From positions 1-64,000 of the forward strand of contig NZ_AULM01000016.1 in assembly GCF_000422285.1 (NCBI RefSeq): a stretch of DNA of 64,000 bases, in the 5' to 3' direction. This document shows positions 44,719 through 53,451 of the stretch, in pieces. A program made the translations under genes and the position numbers. Below the pieces are notes generated by a model. The model did not search any database. It was not told the origin of the DNA and worked only from the letters and a program-made list of their open reading frames with translations. The DNA is from Desulfatiglans anilini DSM 4660. Lineage in GTDB: Bacteria > Desulfobacterota > DSM-4660 > Desulfatiglandales > Desulfatiglandaceae. Every line of letters begins with the position of its first letter. The stretch's first letter is position 1.

Positions 44719-44988
44719 ATGCCCAAATTGACGGTATTTCACAGCGGCAACCCAGGTTGAGTTTCGTGCAGAAAGGCTATAGGCGTAGCCAACGACATGA
44801 AAGAGAAATTCAACGGGAAATTGGATGTGAACATCTACACGATCGATTCCGAAGAGGCCAGAGGGTATCTTTTCAGGAGCTCGACCAACGTTCTGTTCGA
44901 GGATGAATGGTTGCCTCTCGATGTAGCGACGGATAGACAAAAGATGGAGGAATTCTTATCAAAAAATATTAACGGAGGTCGACCATGA
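44719..44988 (+). CDS. Thioredoxin-fold selenoprotein with UxxC motif
   Basis: Read through the UGA at 44758-44760, this gives an 89-residue protein: KLTVFHSGNPG is the first strand and loop, U14-V-S-C17 is a UxxC redox motif at the helix start, then KAIGVANDMKEKF, the strand LDVNIYTID and FRSSTNVLFEDEWLPLDVA. A CxxC-type motif with its first Cys replaced by selenocysteine after the first strand is what a thioredoxin- or glutaredoxin-like active site would show. The first 13 codons are too short to be a gene alone, and the first ATG after the UGA has no ribosome site. AGGAG lies ten bases before the ATG at 44719. A SECIS-like hairpin follows. The stop overlaps the DsrE start by four bases (ATGA). 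The exact family is not recognised. Confidence 0.82.
44775..44790 (+). promoter_or_regulatory. Bacterial SECIS-like hairpin of the UxxC gene
   Basis: GGCTAT (44775-44780) pairs with GTAGCC (44785-44790), with one G-U pair, around an AGGC loop. The first loop G is 21 bases after the UGA, inside the 16-37 range expected of bacterial SECIS elements. Confidence 0.6.
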
Positions 44989-45296
44989 AAGTGTTGTTCA
45001 TCATTACCACGGAGGACGGGGAGACCATTTACAACGCCATGAGGCTGGCCAATGTCGGCGTGAAGAAGGGGGACGAGGTCAGCGTCTTCATGCTGGGCAA
45101 AGGGGTCCTTTTCGAACAGGCCGGCAGTGATCAGTTCGACGTCATGGGGCAGATGAACCAGTTCGAGGGTGATTTCTATGTCTGAGGCGTCTGCATGAAA
45201 TCCCACGGTCTCGTGGGATCAGCCTCCTGCCCTATCGGATGGATGGATGACCTCTATGAACTTTCCATTGACGCCGATAAGGTCTTGACCTTTTGA
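44985..45296 (+). CDS. DsrE-family sulfur-transfer selenoprotein
   Basis: Read through the UGA at 45183-45185, this gives a complete 103-residue DsrE-like protein. MKVLFIITTEDGETIYNAMRLAN is the usual first strand and helix, SVFMLGKGV the second strand, and the active loop reads GDFYV-U67-GVC70-MKSHG where family members have CGxC. The C-terminal part ends SCPIGWMDDLYELSIDADKVLTF, matching the typical CP...LYE...DKVLTF ending. DsrE proteins carry sulfur as persulfide; here Sec replaces the first Cys. DsrE-like selenoproteins are known in Sec-rich bacteria. Without readthrough the protein would lack a third of its fold. An excellent SECIS hairpin follows the UGA. It overlaps the UxxC gene, so the two are translated together and may exchange sulfur or electrons. 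Confidence 0.92.
45200..45219 (+). promoter_or_regulatory. Bacterial SECIS hairpin of the DsrE-like gene
   Basis: ATCCCACG (45200-45207) pairs perfectly with CGTGGGAT (45212-45219) around a GTCT loop. The loop G is 22 bases after the UGA. A strong stem with an early loop G at this distance is the expected form for SelB recognition. Confidence 0.75.
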
Positions 45297-45328
45297 CCCA
45301 ATGATGGGTTTGTTTTGCGCAGGCCCGG

Positions 45329-45377
45329 CATCGGACTCGCCGCGCCCTTGGAGCTCCCAAGCGGGGCGAGTCCGATG
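45329..45377. other. Strong hairpin between DsrE and TauE/SafE genes
   Basis: CATCGGACTCGCC (45329-45341) pairs perfectly over 13 bases with GGCGAGTCCGATG (45365-45377), loop 23 bases. No T-run follows, so it may pause or stabilise the transcript rather than end it. The arm GGCGAGTCCGAT recurs in the hairpin at 48773-48816. Confidence 0.6.
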
Positions 45378-45406
45378 GTCCGTTGCAGGCAGCAGAGGGG
45401 GATCCA

Positions 45407-46195
45407 GTGGATTTCGTGATTGTCGGGGTCGCCGCGCTATTTGTCTCGGGGCTCACGCTGTTTTCCGGGTTCGGCCTGGGTACGATTCTGATGCCGGTCT
45501 TCGCCCTGTTCTTTCCCCTCGAGGTCGCGGTCGCCGCCACGGCGGTGGTCCATGGGGCAAACAACGTCTTCAAGATCGCAGTGGTCGGCAAACACGCGGA
45601 CAGGACGCTTGTCGTCCGCTTCGGGGTGCCGGCGATCCTCGCTGCCTTCGCCGGGGCGGCCGCCCTCGGCTATGTCTCCCATCTGGGAGAGATAGCCCGC
45701 TACGCGATCGGAGGGCGGACCGCCGTCATCACGCCGATCAAGCTGGTCATGGGGGTCCTGATGCTGGGGTTTGCCTGCTTCGAGCTCTTGCCGCAGCTGC
45801 GGGCGCTGAAATTCGACCGCAGGTATCTCCTGTTGGGCGGCCTCCTCTCAGGCTTTTTCGGCGGCTTTTCAGGGCACCAGGGAGCCCTGCGATCGGCATT
45901 TCTGGCCAAGGTGGGGATTTCCACCGAGGCCTTCGTGGGGACCAACGCCCTGATCGGGTTCATGGTGGACATGGCGCGGATCGCCACCTATGCGGCCACC
46001 TTCTTGATGGCAAAGGCCGCCAATCCGATCGGGCCCGAACAGTGGCCGCTGATTCTTACGGGCACCCTCGCCGCCTTTCTCGGTGTCATGGCCGGCAAGC
46101 GCTTCCTTCACAAGATCACCATGGCGTCCATCCAGACCTTGACTGGCGGGCTCCTGGTGGTGATTGCCCTGGCGTTGGCGACCGGTGTGATCTGA
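45407..46195 (+). CDS. TauE/SafE-family permease in selenoprotein locus
   Basis: The 262-residue product has eight helices and the paired blocks of the family: LTLFSGFGLGTILMPVFALF in the first half and LSGFFGGFSGHQGALRSAFL in the second, with a shared VAATAVVHGANNVFK / FVGTNALIGFMVD pattern. Known members export sulfite, taurine-derived sulfonates or related anions. The GTG at 45407 has AGAGGGG upstream; the frame before it has no ribosome site. It shares no close sequence pattern with the permease at 11968. Its position behind the DsrE and UxxC selenoproteins suggests transport of a sulfur or selenium oxyanion handled by that relay. Confidence 0.9.
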   Translation: MDFVIVGVAALFVSGLTLFSGFGLGTILMPVFALFFPLEVAVAATAVVHGANNVFKIAVVGKHADRTLVVRFGVPAILAAFAGAAALGYVSHLGEIARYAIGGRTAVITPIKLVMGVLMLGFACFELLPQLRALKFDRRYLLLGGLLSGFFGGFSGHQGALRSAFLAKVGISTEAFVGTNALIGFMVDMARIATYAATFLMAKAANPIGPEQWPLILTGTLAAFLGVMAGKRFLHKITMASIQTLTGGLLVVIALALATGVI

Positions 46196-46234
46196 ACCAA
46201 GGGCAAGGAAAAAGAATCGGAGAGGAGGTAGAGC

Positions 46235-47728
46235 GTGAATTCGACCATAAGCCACAAAATTCAGAAATCGCTTTGGGCCTGCGCCGGAGCGTTCTTTTGG
46301 CTGCTGTGTCCGGTCGTCTGCCCCTTTGCGCAGTGTTCTGAAGAGGAGGCGCTCAAGGCGCGGATCGAGAAGCTCGAGAAGATCATCCTGGACTACAAGC
46401 GTGTCATGGAGGCTCATGAGGAAGAACTGTCCGCGATGAAAGAGCAGTTGAAGAGACAGGATTCCGAGGTCGAACAGAAGATCGAAGCCGCTGTCAAGAA
46501 GCCGGAGCACGAGGAGTACCTGCGCGAAATCATGCAAAGCATACGGCTTACAGAGGCGCAGGAAGGACCCAGAGAAGAGAGCCTCAGGACGCTTTATGAC
46601 GACGGATTCTATTTGAAGGGAGCCGATGACCAGCTTCGGATCGGCGGATGGCTGCAAGCGGATTCACGCTGGTACCTCGACAGCGGGCATCCCGAGAGCA
46701 GCACATTTCTGATGCGAAGGGCTCGGCTGGATGTCCGGGGCATTCTCGAAAACGATTGGGGATACCGGCTATACGGCACCTTCATAGGCGAGCGCAACGG
46801 GATCCTCCAGGAAGGGTGGCTCGAATACCGCAAGTATCCGGAAATGCGCATTCGTGCAGGACAGGTGCTGGAGCCTTTCAGCCTGGAGGCCGTATACTCC
46901 GCACGATGGACCGACTTTATGGAGCGCGCGATGGTCGTCAACGCGCTTTCGCCACAGGAAGACATCGGGCTCATGGCCTTCGGGAAGGTGTACCGAAACC
47001 AGCTGGAGTGGGCCGCCGGATTCTTCAACGGCCAGGGACGCAATGACGAGGCGGTGGTCGACGACAAGGACTTCACTGCGCGAATCGTCTATGCCCCCTT
47101 TTACCATTCGAGTTCTCTTCCGTCGCTGAAAGATCTGTACGTGGGCGGGTCCTTCAGCACAGGTAACAATGAACGGGATCTTTCGGGGATTGAATTTACG
47201 ACGCAGGCATTCACCCCGTTTTTCGATTTTCAGCCTGGCGTTGACCAGGATGACAGGCTGACCCGCTGGGGCTTGGAGTTGGAGTACCTCAGCGGGCCGT
47301 TCAATCTGAAGACGGAGTATCTGTCCGGACATTTCGAGACGGTTAAAAACACGGAGTATTCCACCGAGTTCGATGTGCACGGGTATTACCTCAATCTGGG
47401 TTATGTCCTGACCGGGGAGGATTCGCCGCGCGATCTCCCCATCAAGCCGAAGGCGGTTTTCGATCCTTCCCAGGGGGGATGGGGAGCCTGGCAGGTGGTG
47501 GGGCGGTATCAAATCTTCAGAGTCTCCGATGAACTGCTTCGACTTGGACTTGCCACCGGGACCGACAAGGCCCAGTCGATCACCGTAGGATTGAACTGGT
47601 TCCCGAACAGGCACATCCGCTTTCAGTTCAATCTGGACCACGCCTGGTTTAGGGATGAAATCACCGTTAAGGGGGTGCCGCTAGATAGCGAGACCACCTT
47701 TACCACGCGGCTTTTATATGACTTCTGA
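46235..47728 (+). CDS. Phosphate-selective porin O/P-type outer-membrane protein
   Basis: The 497-residue product has a signal peptide (about 1-34), a coiled-coil stretch (about 38-80, ALKARIEKLEKIILDYKRVMEAHEE region) and a porin barrel of the OprO/OprP family. The barrel begins DDGFYLKGADDQLRIGGWLQADSRW, has FLMRRARLDVRG, and ends in TTFTTRLLYDF with terminal Phe. OprP-like porins are selective for phosphate, pyrophosphate and other anions. AGGAGG precedes the GTG start. It follows the TauE/SafE gene by 40 bases on the same strand, fitting a joint inner- and outer-membrane path for an oxyanion. Confidence 0.88.
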   Translation: MNSTISHKIQKSLWACAGAFFWLLCPVVCPFAQCSEEEALKARIEKLEKIILDYKRVMEAHEEELSAMKEQLKRQDSEVEQKIEAAVKKPEHEEYLREIMQSIRLTEAQEGPREESLRTLYDDGFYLKGADDQLRIGGWLQADSRWYLDSGHPESSTFLMRRARLDVRGILENDWGYRLYGTFIGERNGILQEGWLEYRKYPEMRIRAGQVLEPFSLEAVYSARWTDFMERAMVVNALSPQEDIGLMAFGKVYRNQLEWAAGFFNGQGRNDEAVVDDKDFTARIVYAPFYHSSSLPSLKDLYVGGSFSTGNNERDLSGIEFTTQAFTPFFDFQPGVDQDDRLTRWGLELEYLSGPFNLKTEYLSGHFETVKNTEYSTEFDVHGYYLNLGYVLTGEDSPRDLPIKPKAVFDPSQGGWGAWQVVGRYQIFRVSDELLRLGLATGTDKAQSITVGLNWFPNRHIRFQFNLDHAWFRDEITVKGVPLDSETTFTTRLLYDF

Positions 47729-47908
47729 GTCTTACGGGCCGGCCGGAGACCGCATTTGGATCTGTTCCCAAGTGCTGAAGGCTCTCCTGGCTGGATACGC
47801 AGGGGCGAGCCCCCTCTTTCTGCGGCCGTTGGGCGGATGTGATCTTCGCTTACGAGTGAGTCGCGAAATTTAATTCTACTAGATGGTAAGAGTAGGTGGC
47901 CGTAGCCG

Positions 47909-48733
47909 ATGAAGTGGCAGGCAGATGCCGAGGCAGAGGTGAAAAAGGCGCCGTTTTTTGTTCGGAAGCGGGTCCGCCAGCGCGTGGAGGCGCAGGTTTC
48001 GGCGGAAGGACGCCAGGTGGTCACGCTGGACGACGTGCAGGCGGCGAAGAAGCGCTTTCTGAGCCGGATGAGCGAAGAGGTTCAGGGTTTTCAGGTGGAG
48101 GCCTGCTTCGGATCGCAAGGGTGTCCCAATCGGATCATCGAAGACAGCGGCCTGGTGCGGTCGATTGAAAAGGTTTTCCTGGAGCAGGATCTGCGGGGTT
48201 TTCTGGAGCGGACGGTGCCCGGTCCTTTGAAGCTTCATCATGAATTCCGCGTTGCCCTGGCAGACTGTCCGAATGCGTGCTCCCAGCCGCAAATCAAGGA
48301 TATCGGGTTGATAGGTGCGGCCGCGCCGTTGCGAACGGAAATCCCTTGCAGTGAATGCGGCGCCTGCCAGGATGTGTGCCGGGAGGGGGCCGTGGCGGTC
48401 GACCCGGTCGGCCACGGCCCGGTGTTCGAGTGGGACCGCTGCGTCCGGTGCGGACAGTGCATCGGAGCCTGTCCCACCGGCACGATAGGCTGCGGGGAGC
48501 GGGGGTATCGGCTGCTGATCGGGGGCAAGCTCGGGCGTCACCCGAGACTGGCGGAAGAACTCCCCGGCCTCTACGATGCGGATACGGTCCTGCATCTGCT
48601 GGAGTTTTGTGTTCGGTACTATAAGGAGCACAGCAAGGGTGGAGAAAGGTTCGCGGCCCTGGTGGAAAGGGCCGGGCCGGCATTTTTCGACCTCCTGTCG
48701 GCGGAAGCCCGTCATTGCCGGAAAGACGCCTGA
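47909..48733 (+). CDS. Siroheme/4Fe-4S reductase-like protein with PCP_red and ferredoxin domains
   Basis: This 274-residue protein has three parts. Residues about 3-50 match the small PCP_red domain (WQADAEAEVKKAPFFVRKRV). Next is a minimal nitrite/sulfite-reductase-type iron-sulfur siroheme half: C66-x5-C72 in ACFGSQGCPNR and C120-x3-C124 in ADCPNACSQPQ, the usual four Cys of the coupled cluster. Then two ferredoxin clusters follow (C147, C150, C153, C157 and C178, C181, C184, C188). It lacks the second repeat of full sulfite reductases, as in small assimilatory-type or Asr-like proteins. It would reduce a sulfur, nitrogen or selenium oxyanion in the cytoplasm. It runs with the selenoprotein and porin genes, 180 bases after the porin. 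Confidence 0.87.
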   Translation: MKWQADAEAEVKKAPFFVRKRVRQRVEAQVSAEGRQVVTLDDVQAAKKRFLSRMSEEVQGFQVEACFGSQGCPNRIIEDSGLVRSIEKVFLEQDLRGFLERTVPGPLKLHHEFRVALADCPNACSQPQIKDIGLIGAAAPLRTEIPCSECGACQDVCREGAVAVDPVGHGPVFEWDRCVRCGQCIGACPTGTIGCGERGYRLLIGGKLGRHPRLAEELPGLYDADTVLHLLEFCVRYYKEHSKGGERFAALVERAGPAFFDLLSAEARHCRKDA

Positions 48734-48772
48734 CAGCCCCCTCAGATCGTCCGTAGAAGAGAAAAAACAGCA

Positions 48773-48816
48773 AAACGGTATCGGATTCGCAGGTTCCGGC
48801 GAGTCCGATACCGTTT
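48773..48816. terminator. Long hairpin between convergent genes
   Basis: AAACGGTATCGGATTCGC (48773-48790) pairs with GCGAGTCCGATACCGTTT (48799-48816), 18 base pairs with one G-U, loop eight bases. It separates the convergent siroheme gene and pckA and is preceded by an A-rich run, so it can end transcripts from the pckA side and perhaps both. One arm shares GGCGAGTCCGAT with the hairpin at 45329. Confidence 0.65.
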
Positions 48817-48879
48817 CGCAAGCGGCCGAGGTTCACATCGCTGCGGCCAGCCGGCAGGGCGCTTTTACCCCCTGCTGAA

Positions 48880-50493
48880 TCAGCTGATTCGAGGCCCTGC
48901 ACCGATGACGCTTTTTGCAGCCTGATCTTCGAACTGGACGAAGTTCTCCCGGAACAGCCGGGCCAGCTTGCCTGCCTGTGCATCGTAGTCCGACGGATTC
49001 GGCCAGGTGGCGCGAGGATCGAGGATCTCCGAGGGGACCCCCGGGCATTCGGTCGGCACCTGAAACCCGAAGACCGGTTCGGGCCGCATGCGGGCCTTTT
49101 CGAGCGAGCCGTCGAGTGCAGCCTTCAAAAGAGCCCGGGTGAATTCGATCTTCATGCGCGATCCCACCCCGTAAGGGCCTCCCGTCCAGCCGGTGTTGAC
49201 CAGCCAGCAGTTCGCCTTGTGCTTCTTGATCTTTTTCGCCAGCAGTTCGGCATAGACGAAGGGATGGCGCACCATGAAGGGGGCGCCGAAGCACGCGCTG
49301 AAGGTGGCGCTTGGCTCCTTCACGCCCTTCTCCGTCCCGGCCACCTTGGCCGTGTATCCGCTGACGAAGTGGTACATGGCCTGGTCCTCCGTGAGCCGGG
49401 CGATCGGGGGAAGCACGCCGAAGGCGTCGGCCGTCAGGAAGATGACGTTGCGCGGGTGGCCGGCCATGCCGGAGCGCACGATGTTGGGCAGATGGGTGAG
49501 CGGGTAGGAGGCGCGGGTGTTTTCGGTCAGGCTCGCGTCATCCAGGTCGAGGCGGCGCAGGGTCGTGTTCATCGCCACGTTTTCGAGGATTGTGCCGAAA
49601 CGGCGGGTGCACTCATAGATCTCGGGCTCCGATTCGCTCGACAGCTTGATCACCTTCGCATAACAGCCGCCCTCGAAGTTGAAGATCCCCTTGTCAGACC
49701 ACCCGTGTTCGTCGTCGCCGATGAGCAGACGGTCCGGATCCGCCGACAGCGTGGTCTTGCCGGTCCCTGACAGGCCGAAGAAGATAGCGACATCGTCCGG
49801 GTCGGCCTTGCCGGCGTTGGCGGAGCAGTGCATGGAGAGCACGTTCCGTTCAGGCAGCAGGAAGTTGAGGACCGTGAAGATGGACTTCTTGATCTCCCCG
49901 GCGTAGGCGGTGCCCCCGATCAGCACGAGCTTCCTGGAGATGTGGAGGGCCACGAAGGTCCCGCTGCGGGTCTCGTCGTCGTCCGGGTCGGCGTGGAATT
50001 GCGGGCAGTGCAGGACGGTGAAATCCGGGACGAAGGACTTGATCGGGGCCTGCTCCCTGGGCAGCTGGATGAACATGTTGCGGGCGAAAAGGTTGTGCCA
50101 GGCGAACTCCGAGACGACCCGCACGGCCTGCCGGTAGGTTTTGTCCGCCCCCGCGTAGCAGTCCTGCACAAAGACCGTCTTTCCGCGCAGGTAGGCGGCC
50201 ATCCGTTCGTGGAGGGCCTTGAACCGCTCCTCCGGGTACTTCACGTTCACCTTGCCCCACCAGACATCCCCGGTCGTGTTCGGTTCGTCCACAACGTACT
50301 TGTCCTTGGCCGCCCGGCCCGTGTGCTGGCCCATGGATACCACCAAGGGCCCCAGGTGGGCGATCTGCCCTTCGTAGCGTCGGATGGAATGCTCGTACAA
50401 TTCCGGAGTGGAGCGGTTCCAGTAGACCTGTCCCAGGTGGTGGAGACCGACCTCATCCAGTTGATGGTCGGGAATCAGATCACGATTTTCCAT
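48880..50493 (-). CDS. pckA: Phosphoenolpyruvate carboxykinase (ATP)
   Basis: PckA converts oxaloacetate and ATP to PEP, CO2 and ADP, the first step of gluconeogenesis. The 537-residue product has the kinase-1a P-loop [11 protein letters not shown], the kinase-2 / metal-binding stretch [23 protein letters not shown], and [11 protein letters not shown] and [17 protein letters not shown], all typical of the ATP-dependent family. I chose the ATG at 50493, eight bases after AAAGGAG; the open frame begins 11 codons earlier. The length is normal. It follows the P-type ATPase gene on the same strand by 70 bases, but a link in function is not evident. Confidence 0.96.
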   Translation of the reverse strand: MENRDLIPDHQLDEVGLHHLGQVYWNRSTPELYEHSIRRYEGQIAHLGPLVVSMGQHTGRAAKDKYVVDEPNTTGDVWWGKVNVKYPEERFKALHERMAAYLRGKTVFVQDCYAGADKTYRQAVRVVSEFAWHNLFARNMFIQLPREQAPIKSFVPDFTVLHCPQFHADPDDDETRSGTFVALHISRKLVLIGGTAYAGEIKKSIFTVLNFLLPERNVLSMHCSANAGKADPDDVAIFFGLSGTGKTTLSADPDRLLIGDDEHGWSDKGIFNFEGGCYAKVIKLSSESEPEIYECTRRFGTILENVAMNTTLRRLDLDDASLTENTRASYPLTHLPNIVRSGMAGHPRNVIFLTADAFGVLPPIARLTEDQAMYHFVSGYTAKVAGTEKGVKEPSATFSACFGAPFMVRHPFVYAELLAKKIKKHKANCWLVNTGWTGGPYGVGSRMKIEFTRALLKAALDGSLEKARMRPEPVFGFQVPTECPGVPSEILDPRATWPNPSDYDAQAGKLARLFRENFVQFEDQAAKSVIGAGPRIS

Positions 50494-50566
50494 TGCTTGT
50501 ACTCCTTTCGTGGCAGGCAAAGGCATCTTGATATTTCAGCGTGCCATGTTAGTTCAAAGAAACGGT

Positions 50567-53272
50567 TTAATCCCGCCTTCTTTCGGGATTGCCATAGAGG
50601 CCCAATAGTTTGAAGATCTCGTCGGCGACCCAGATGGAGCTCGAAACCGACAGGATCAGGAGCCAGTCGCTCAAAGCCAAGGAGGTGGTGCCGAAGAGCA
50701 TCTGTCCGATGGGGCTGTGCACGGCCCCGATTTGAAGGATGACGGCGGTTCCCACGCCGAGCAGCACCCATCGGTTGCTGAGGACGCCCACCGAAAAGAT
50801 GGAACGGAAGGCTGCGCGCGCGTTGAAGGCCTGGAACCATTGGAAGGCCGCAAGCGTGGTGAAGGCGACCGTTCGGGCATGCTCCAGGTTTCCGCTCCTG
50901 CCGGCATACCAGAAGAGGCCGATGGTTCCCATGGCCATGATAGGCGTAAGCAGGGCCATTCGCAGGGCTACGATGCGGTCTATGATGAATTCGTCGGGGT
51001 CTCGGGGCGGGCGTTCGAGGATGTCCGCATGTCCGGGCTCCATGCCGAGAGGCACTGTGCAGGCCCCGTCCGTCACCAGGTTGACCCAAAGGACCATGAC
51101 CGCTGTCAGAGGCAGGTCCAGCCCGAGGATCAGGGCCGCCACCAGGGTGAGAATTTCGCCCAGGTTGGTGGCCAGCAGGAAAAAGACGACCCGCCTGAGA
51201 TTGTTGTAGATGACGCGGCCCTCTTCGACGGCACGCACGATGGTCGCGAAATTGTCGTCCATCAGGATCATGTCGGCTGCTTCTTTGGCCACTTCGGTCC
51301 CGGTTATCCCCATGGCCACCCCGATATCGGCGCCCTTGAGCGCCGGGGCGTCGTTCACGCCGTCGCCGGTCATGGCCACGATGTGCCCCCTCCCTTTGAG
51401 CGCCTCCATGATCTTGAGTTTGTGCGCGGGTGTGACCCTGGCGAACACCCCGTTTTGCAGTGCCGCCTCCGCCAGCGCAGGGTTCTCGAGCGCGTCGATT
51501 TCACTGCCCGTGACGGCTTTCCCGTCACCGGCGATCCCGACGGCCTTTGCGACTGCGAGGGCGGTGAGCGCGTGATCGCCCGTGATCATGACCGGTTTGA
51601 TGCCCGCTCCTTTGGCGTCTTCGACCGCTCGGATACTTTCCTCACGCGGCGGATCCATCATGCCCCAGAGGCCGGCAAGCGTCAGCCCTTTCTCGATTTC
51701 CGGTCGCTTCAGCGTCTTCTCCCTTTGCGGGATCTCTTTGAAGGCGCCTGCCATGACCCGCAGGGCCTCGGAACCGAGCCGTTCGCTTATCTCGACGATC
51801 TCGGTGCGAAGCCGCGCATCGAGTTCCACAGCCTCCCCGTTCTTGAGCACGTGGGAGCAGAACTCGAGGATGCGCTCGGGGGCGCCTTTCACGAAGGCAA
51901 CGGGTTTTCCGCCGTCCGGCTGCCGGTGAAGCGTCGCCATGTACTTGGCATCGCTGGAAAACGGGATTTCCGCGAGTCTCTGCAGATCTTCGGCGCGCTT
52001 GTCCATTCCAGCCTTGATTGCGGCGACGACCAGCGCCCCTTCGCTCGGGTTTCCCTCGACGGTCCACCGGCCGTCCGTTTCTTGGAGTTCAGCGTTGTTG
52101 CAGAAAAGACCGATTTCGAGGAGCCTTTTCAGCGGTCCGGGCAGCTCCTTTATAGGCTCGTCGTCTTCGGCCTTGATCCGGCCCTCGGGGGCGTACCCCT
52201 CTCCGCTCACCTCGAAGGTCCGGCCTCCGGCCCAGATCTTCTGAACTGTCATCTGATTCTTGGTGATCGTTCCGGTTTTGTCGGAACAGATGACGGTCGT
52301 GGAGCCCAGGGTCTCGACGGCCGGCATGCGCCGGATGATGGCCTTTCTTCCCGCCATCCTCCGCACGCCCAGCGCCAGGGTGACGCTGATGACCGCCGGA
52401 AGCCCCTCGGGGATCGCTGAGACCGCCACCGCCACGGAGAACATCAGCATCTCGATCCATTCATGCCCGCGCAGGATCCCGAGCCCGAAGACGCCGGCCG
52501 CCAGTGCCAGGCCGGCCAGGCCAAGGACCATGCCGAGCTTGTGCATCCGTTTCTGGAGGGGCGTATCCTCCCTGCTGGTGGCGCGGACCTCCGCCGCGAT
52601 ACGGCCGATTTCGGTCTTCATCCCCGTCGCGACCACGATCGCCCTGCCCCTGCCGCCCGTGACACTTGTGGACATGCGGAGCATATTCTTCTGGTCGGCC
52701 ATGGAGGCGTCTTCATCCAAGGCGTCCGGGCTCTTGGGAACCGGCACCGATTCTCCTGTAAGGGCCGATTCGTCCACATGGAGGTCTTCTGACAGGAGCA
52801 CTCTGGCGCCGGCAGCGACCCGGTCGCCTGTTTCGAGGATCAAGATGTCCCCCGGCACCACTTCGGCCGCGTCTATGTCCTCGGTCCCTCCGTCTCTCAG
52901 GACCTTCGCGTGGGGGGATGCCATTTTGCGAAGAGCCGCCAGCGCGCCTTCGGCACGCCATTCCTGCATGAAACCCAGCAGGGTGTTCAGCACGATGACC
53001 CCTGCGATGACCGCTGCATCCACCTGGTGATCGACCAGGAGCGAGAGGACGGCGGCGCCCGCAAGGAGATAGATCAAGGGGTTTTGGACCTGCCTGAAGA
53101 GCAGGCGGAGCGGCCCGGTTTCCTCCTCCACCTCCAGGGAATTCGGGCCTGCCTCCTCGAGGCGGAGGCGGGCTTCCTCGCTGGTCATGCCCTCCTTGGA
53201 GGCCTCCAGGCGCCCGAGCACGTCCTCAATCTCCATAGCGTGCCAGAGCGCCCGGTTTCTTTCTTCCTGCAT
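50567..53272 (-). CDS. P-type cation-transporting ATPase (P2A/Ca2+-type)
   Basis: This 901-residue pump has the actuator motif ALTGESVPV, the phosphorylation motif CSDKTGTITKNQ and the hinge GDGVNDAPALKGADIGVAMG. Membrane-site residues match the SERCA pattern: SAIPEGLPAVISV in helix 4, TNLGEILTL in helix 5 and WVNLVTDG in helix 6. That predicts Ca2+ or Mn2+ export rather than heavy-metal transport; no N-terminal metal-binding domain is present. GAGAGGGG lies nine bases before the ATG. The length is normal. It lies between the phosphorylase and pckA genes on the same strand. Confidence 0.93.
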   Translation of the reverse strand: MQEERNRALWHAMEIEDVLGRLEASKEGMTSEEARLRLEEAGPNSLEVEEETGPLRLLFRQVQNPLIYLLAGAAVLSLLVDHQVDAAVIAGVIVLNTLLGFMQEWRAEGALAALRKMASPHAKVLRDGGTEDIDAAEVVPGDILILETGDRVAAGARVLLSEDLHVDESALTGESVPVPKSPDALDEDASMADQKNMLRMSTSVTGGRGRAIVVATGMKTEIGRIAAEVRATSREDTPLQKRMHKLGMVLGLAGLALAAGVFGLGILRGHEWIEMLMFSVAVAVSAIPEGLPAVISVTLALGVRRMAGRKAIIRRMPAVETLGSTTVICSDKTGTITKNQMTVQKIWAGGRTFEVSGEGYAPEGRIKAEDDEPIKELPGPLKRLLEIGLFCNNAELQETDGRWTVEGNPSEGALVVAAIKAGMDKRAEDLQRLAEIPFSSDAKYMATLHRQPDGGKPVAFVKGAPERILEFCSHVLKNGEAVELDARLRTEIVEISERLGSEALRVMAGAFKEIPQREKTLKRPEIEKGLTLAGLWGMMDPPREESIRAVEDAKGAGIKPVMITGDHALTALAVAKAVGIAGDGKAVTGSEIDALENPALAEAALQNGVFARVTPAHKLKIMEALKGRGHIVAMTGDGVNDAPALKGADIGVAMGITGTEVAKEAADMILMDDNFATIVRAVEEGRVIYNNLRRVVFFLLATNLGEILTLVAALILGLDLPLTAVMVLWVNLVTDGACTVPLGMEPGHADILERPPRDPDEFIIDRIVALRMALLTPIMAMGTIGLFWYAGRSGNLEHARTVAFTTLAAFQWFQAFNARAAFRSIFSVGVLSNRWVLLGVGTAVILQIGAVHSPIGQMLFGTTSLALSDWLLILSVSSSIWVADEIFKLLGLYGNPERRRD

Positions 53273-53451
53273 GATGCTCGACCCCTCTCCATTTTTTCGG
53301 GGCGCGGTTTTCGAAAATGCTGACCGGCCGGCTCGATCTCTGCGGGCCGTGCGTCCCTGCCGGGCAAGATCATCCAGCGGCCACGGCTCTCAGGGCCCCT
53401 GCGCCTCTTTCTCCGCCGAAGGCGAAGCAACCCGTTTAGGAACGGCCTGCT

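Noticed and set aside
44985-45185. A 66-residue protein ending at the first UGA
   Set aside because: DsrE proteins need the CGxC loop and the DKVLTF end, both of which follow the UGA in frame.
44132-45185. UGA read as tryptophan (alternative genetic code)
   Set aside because: UGA serves as the normal stop in other genes here (for example 17925-17927 and 45294-45296), and UGG is the usual Trp codon.
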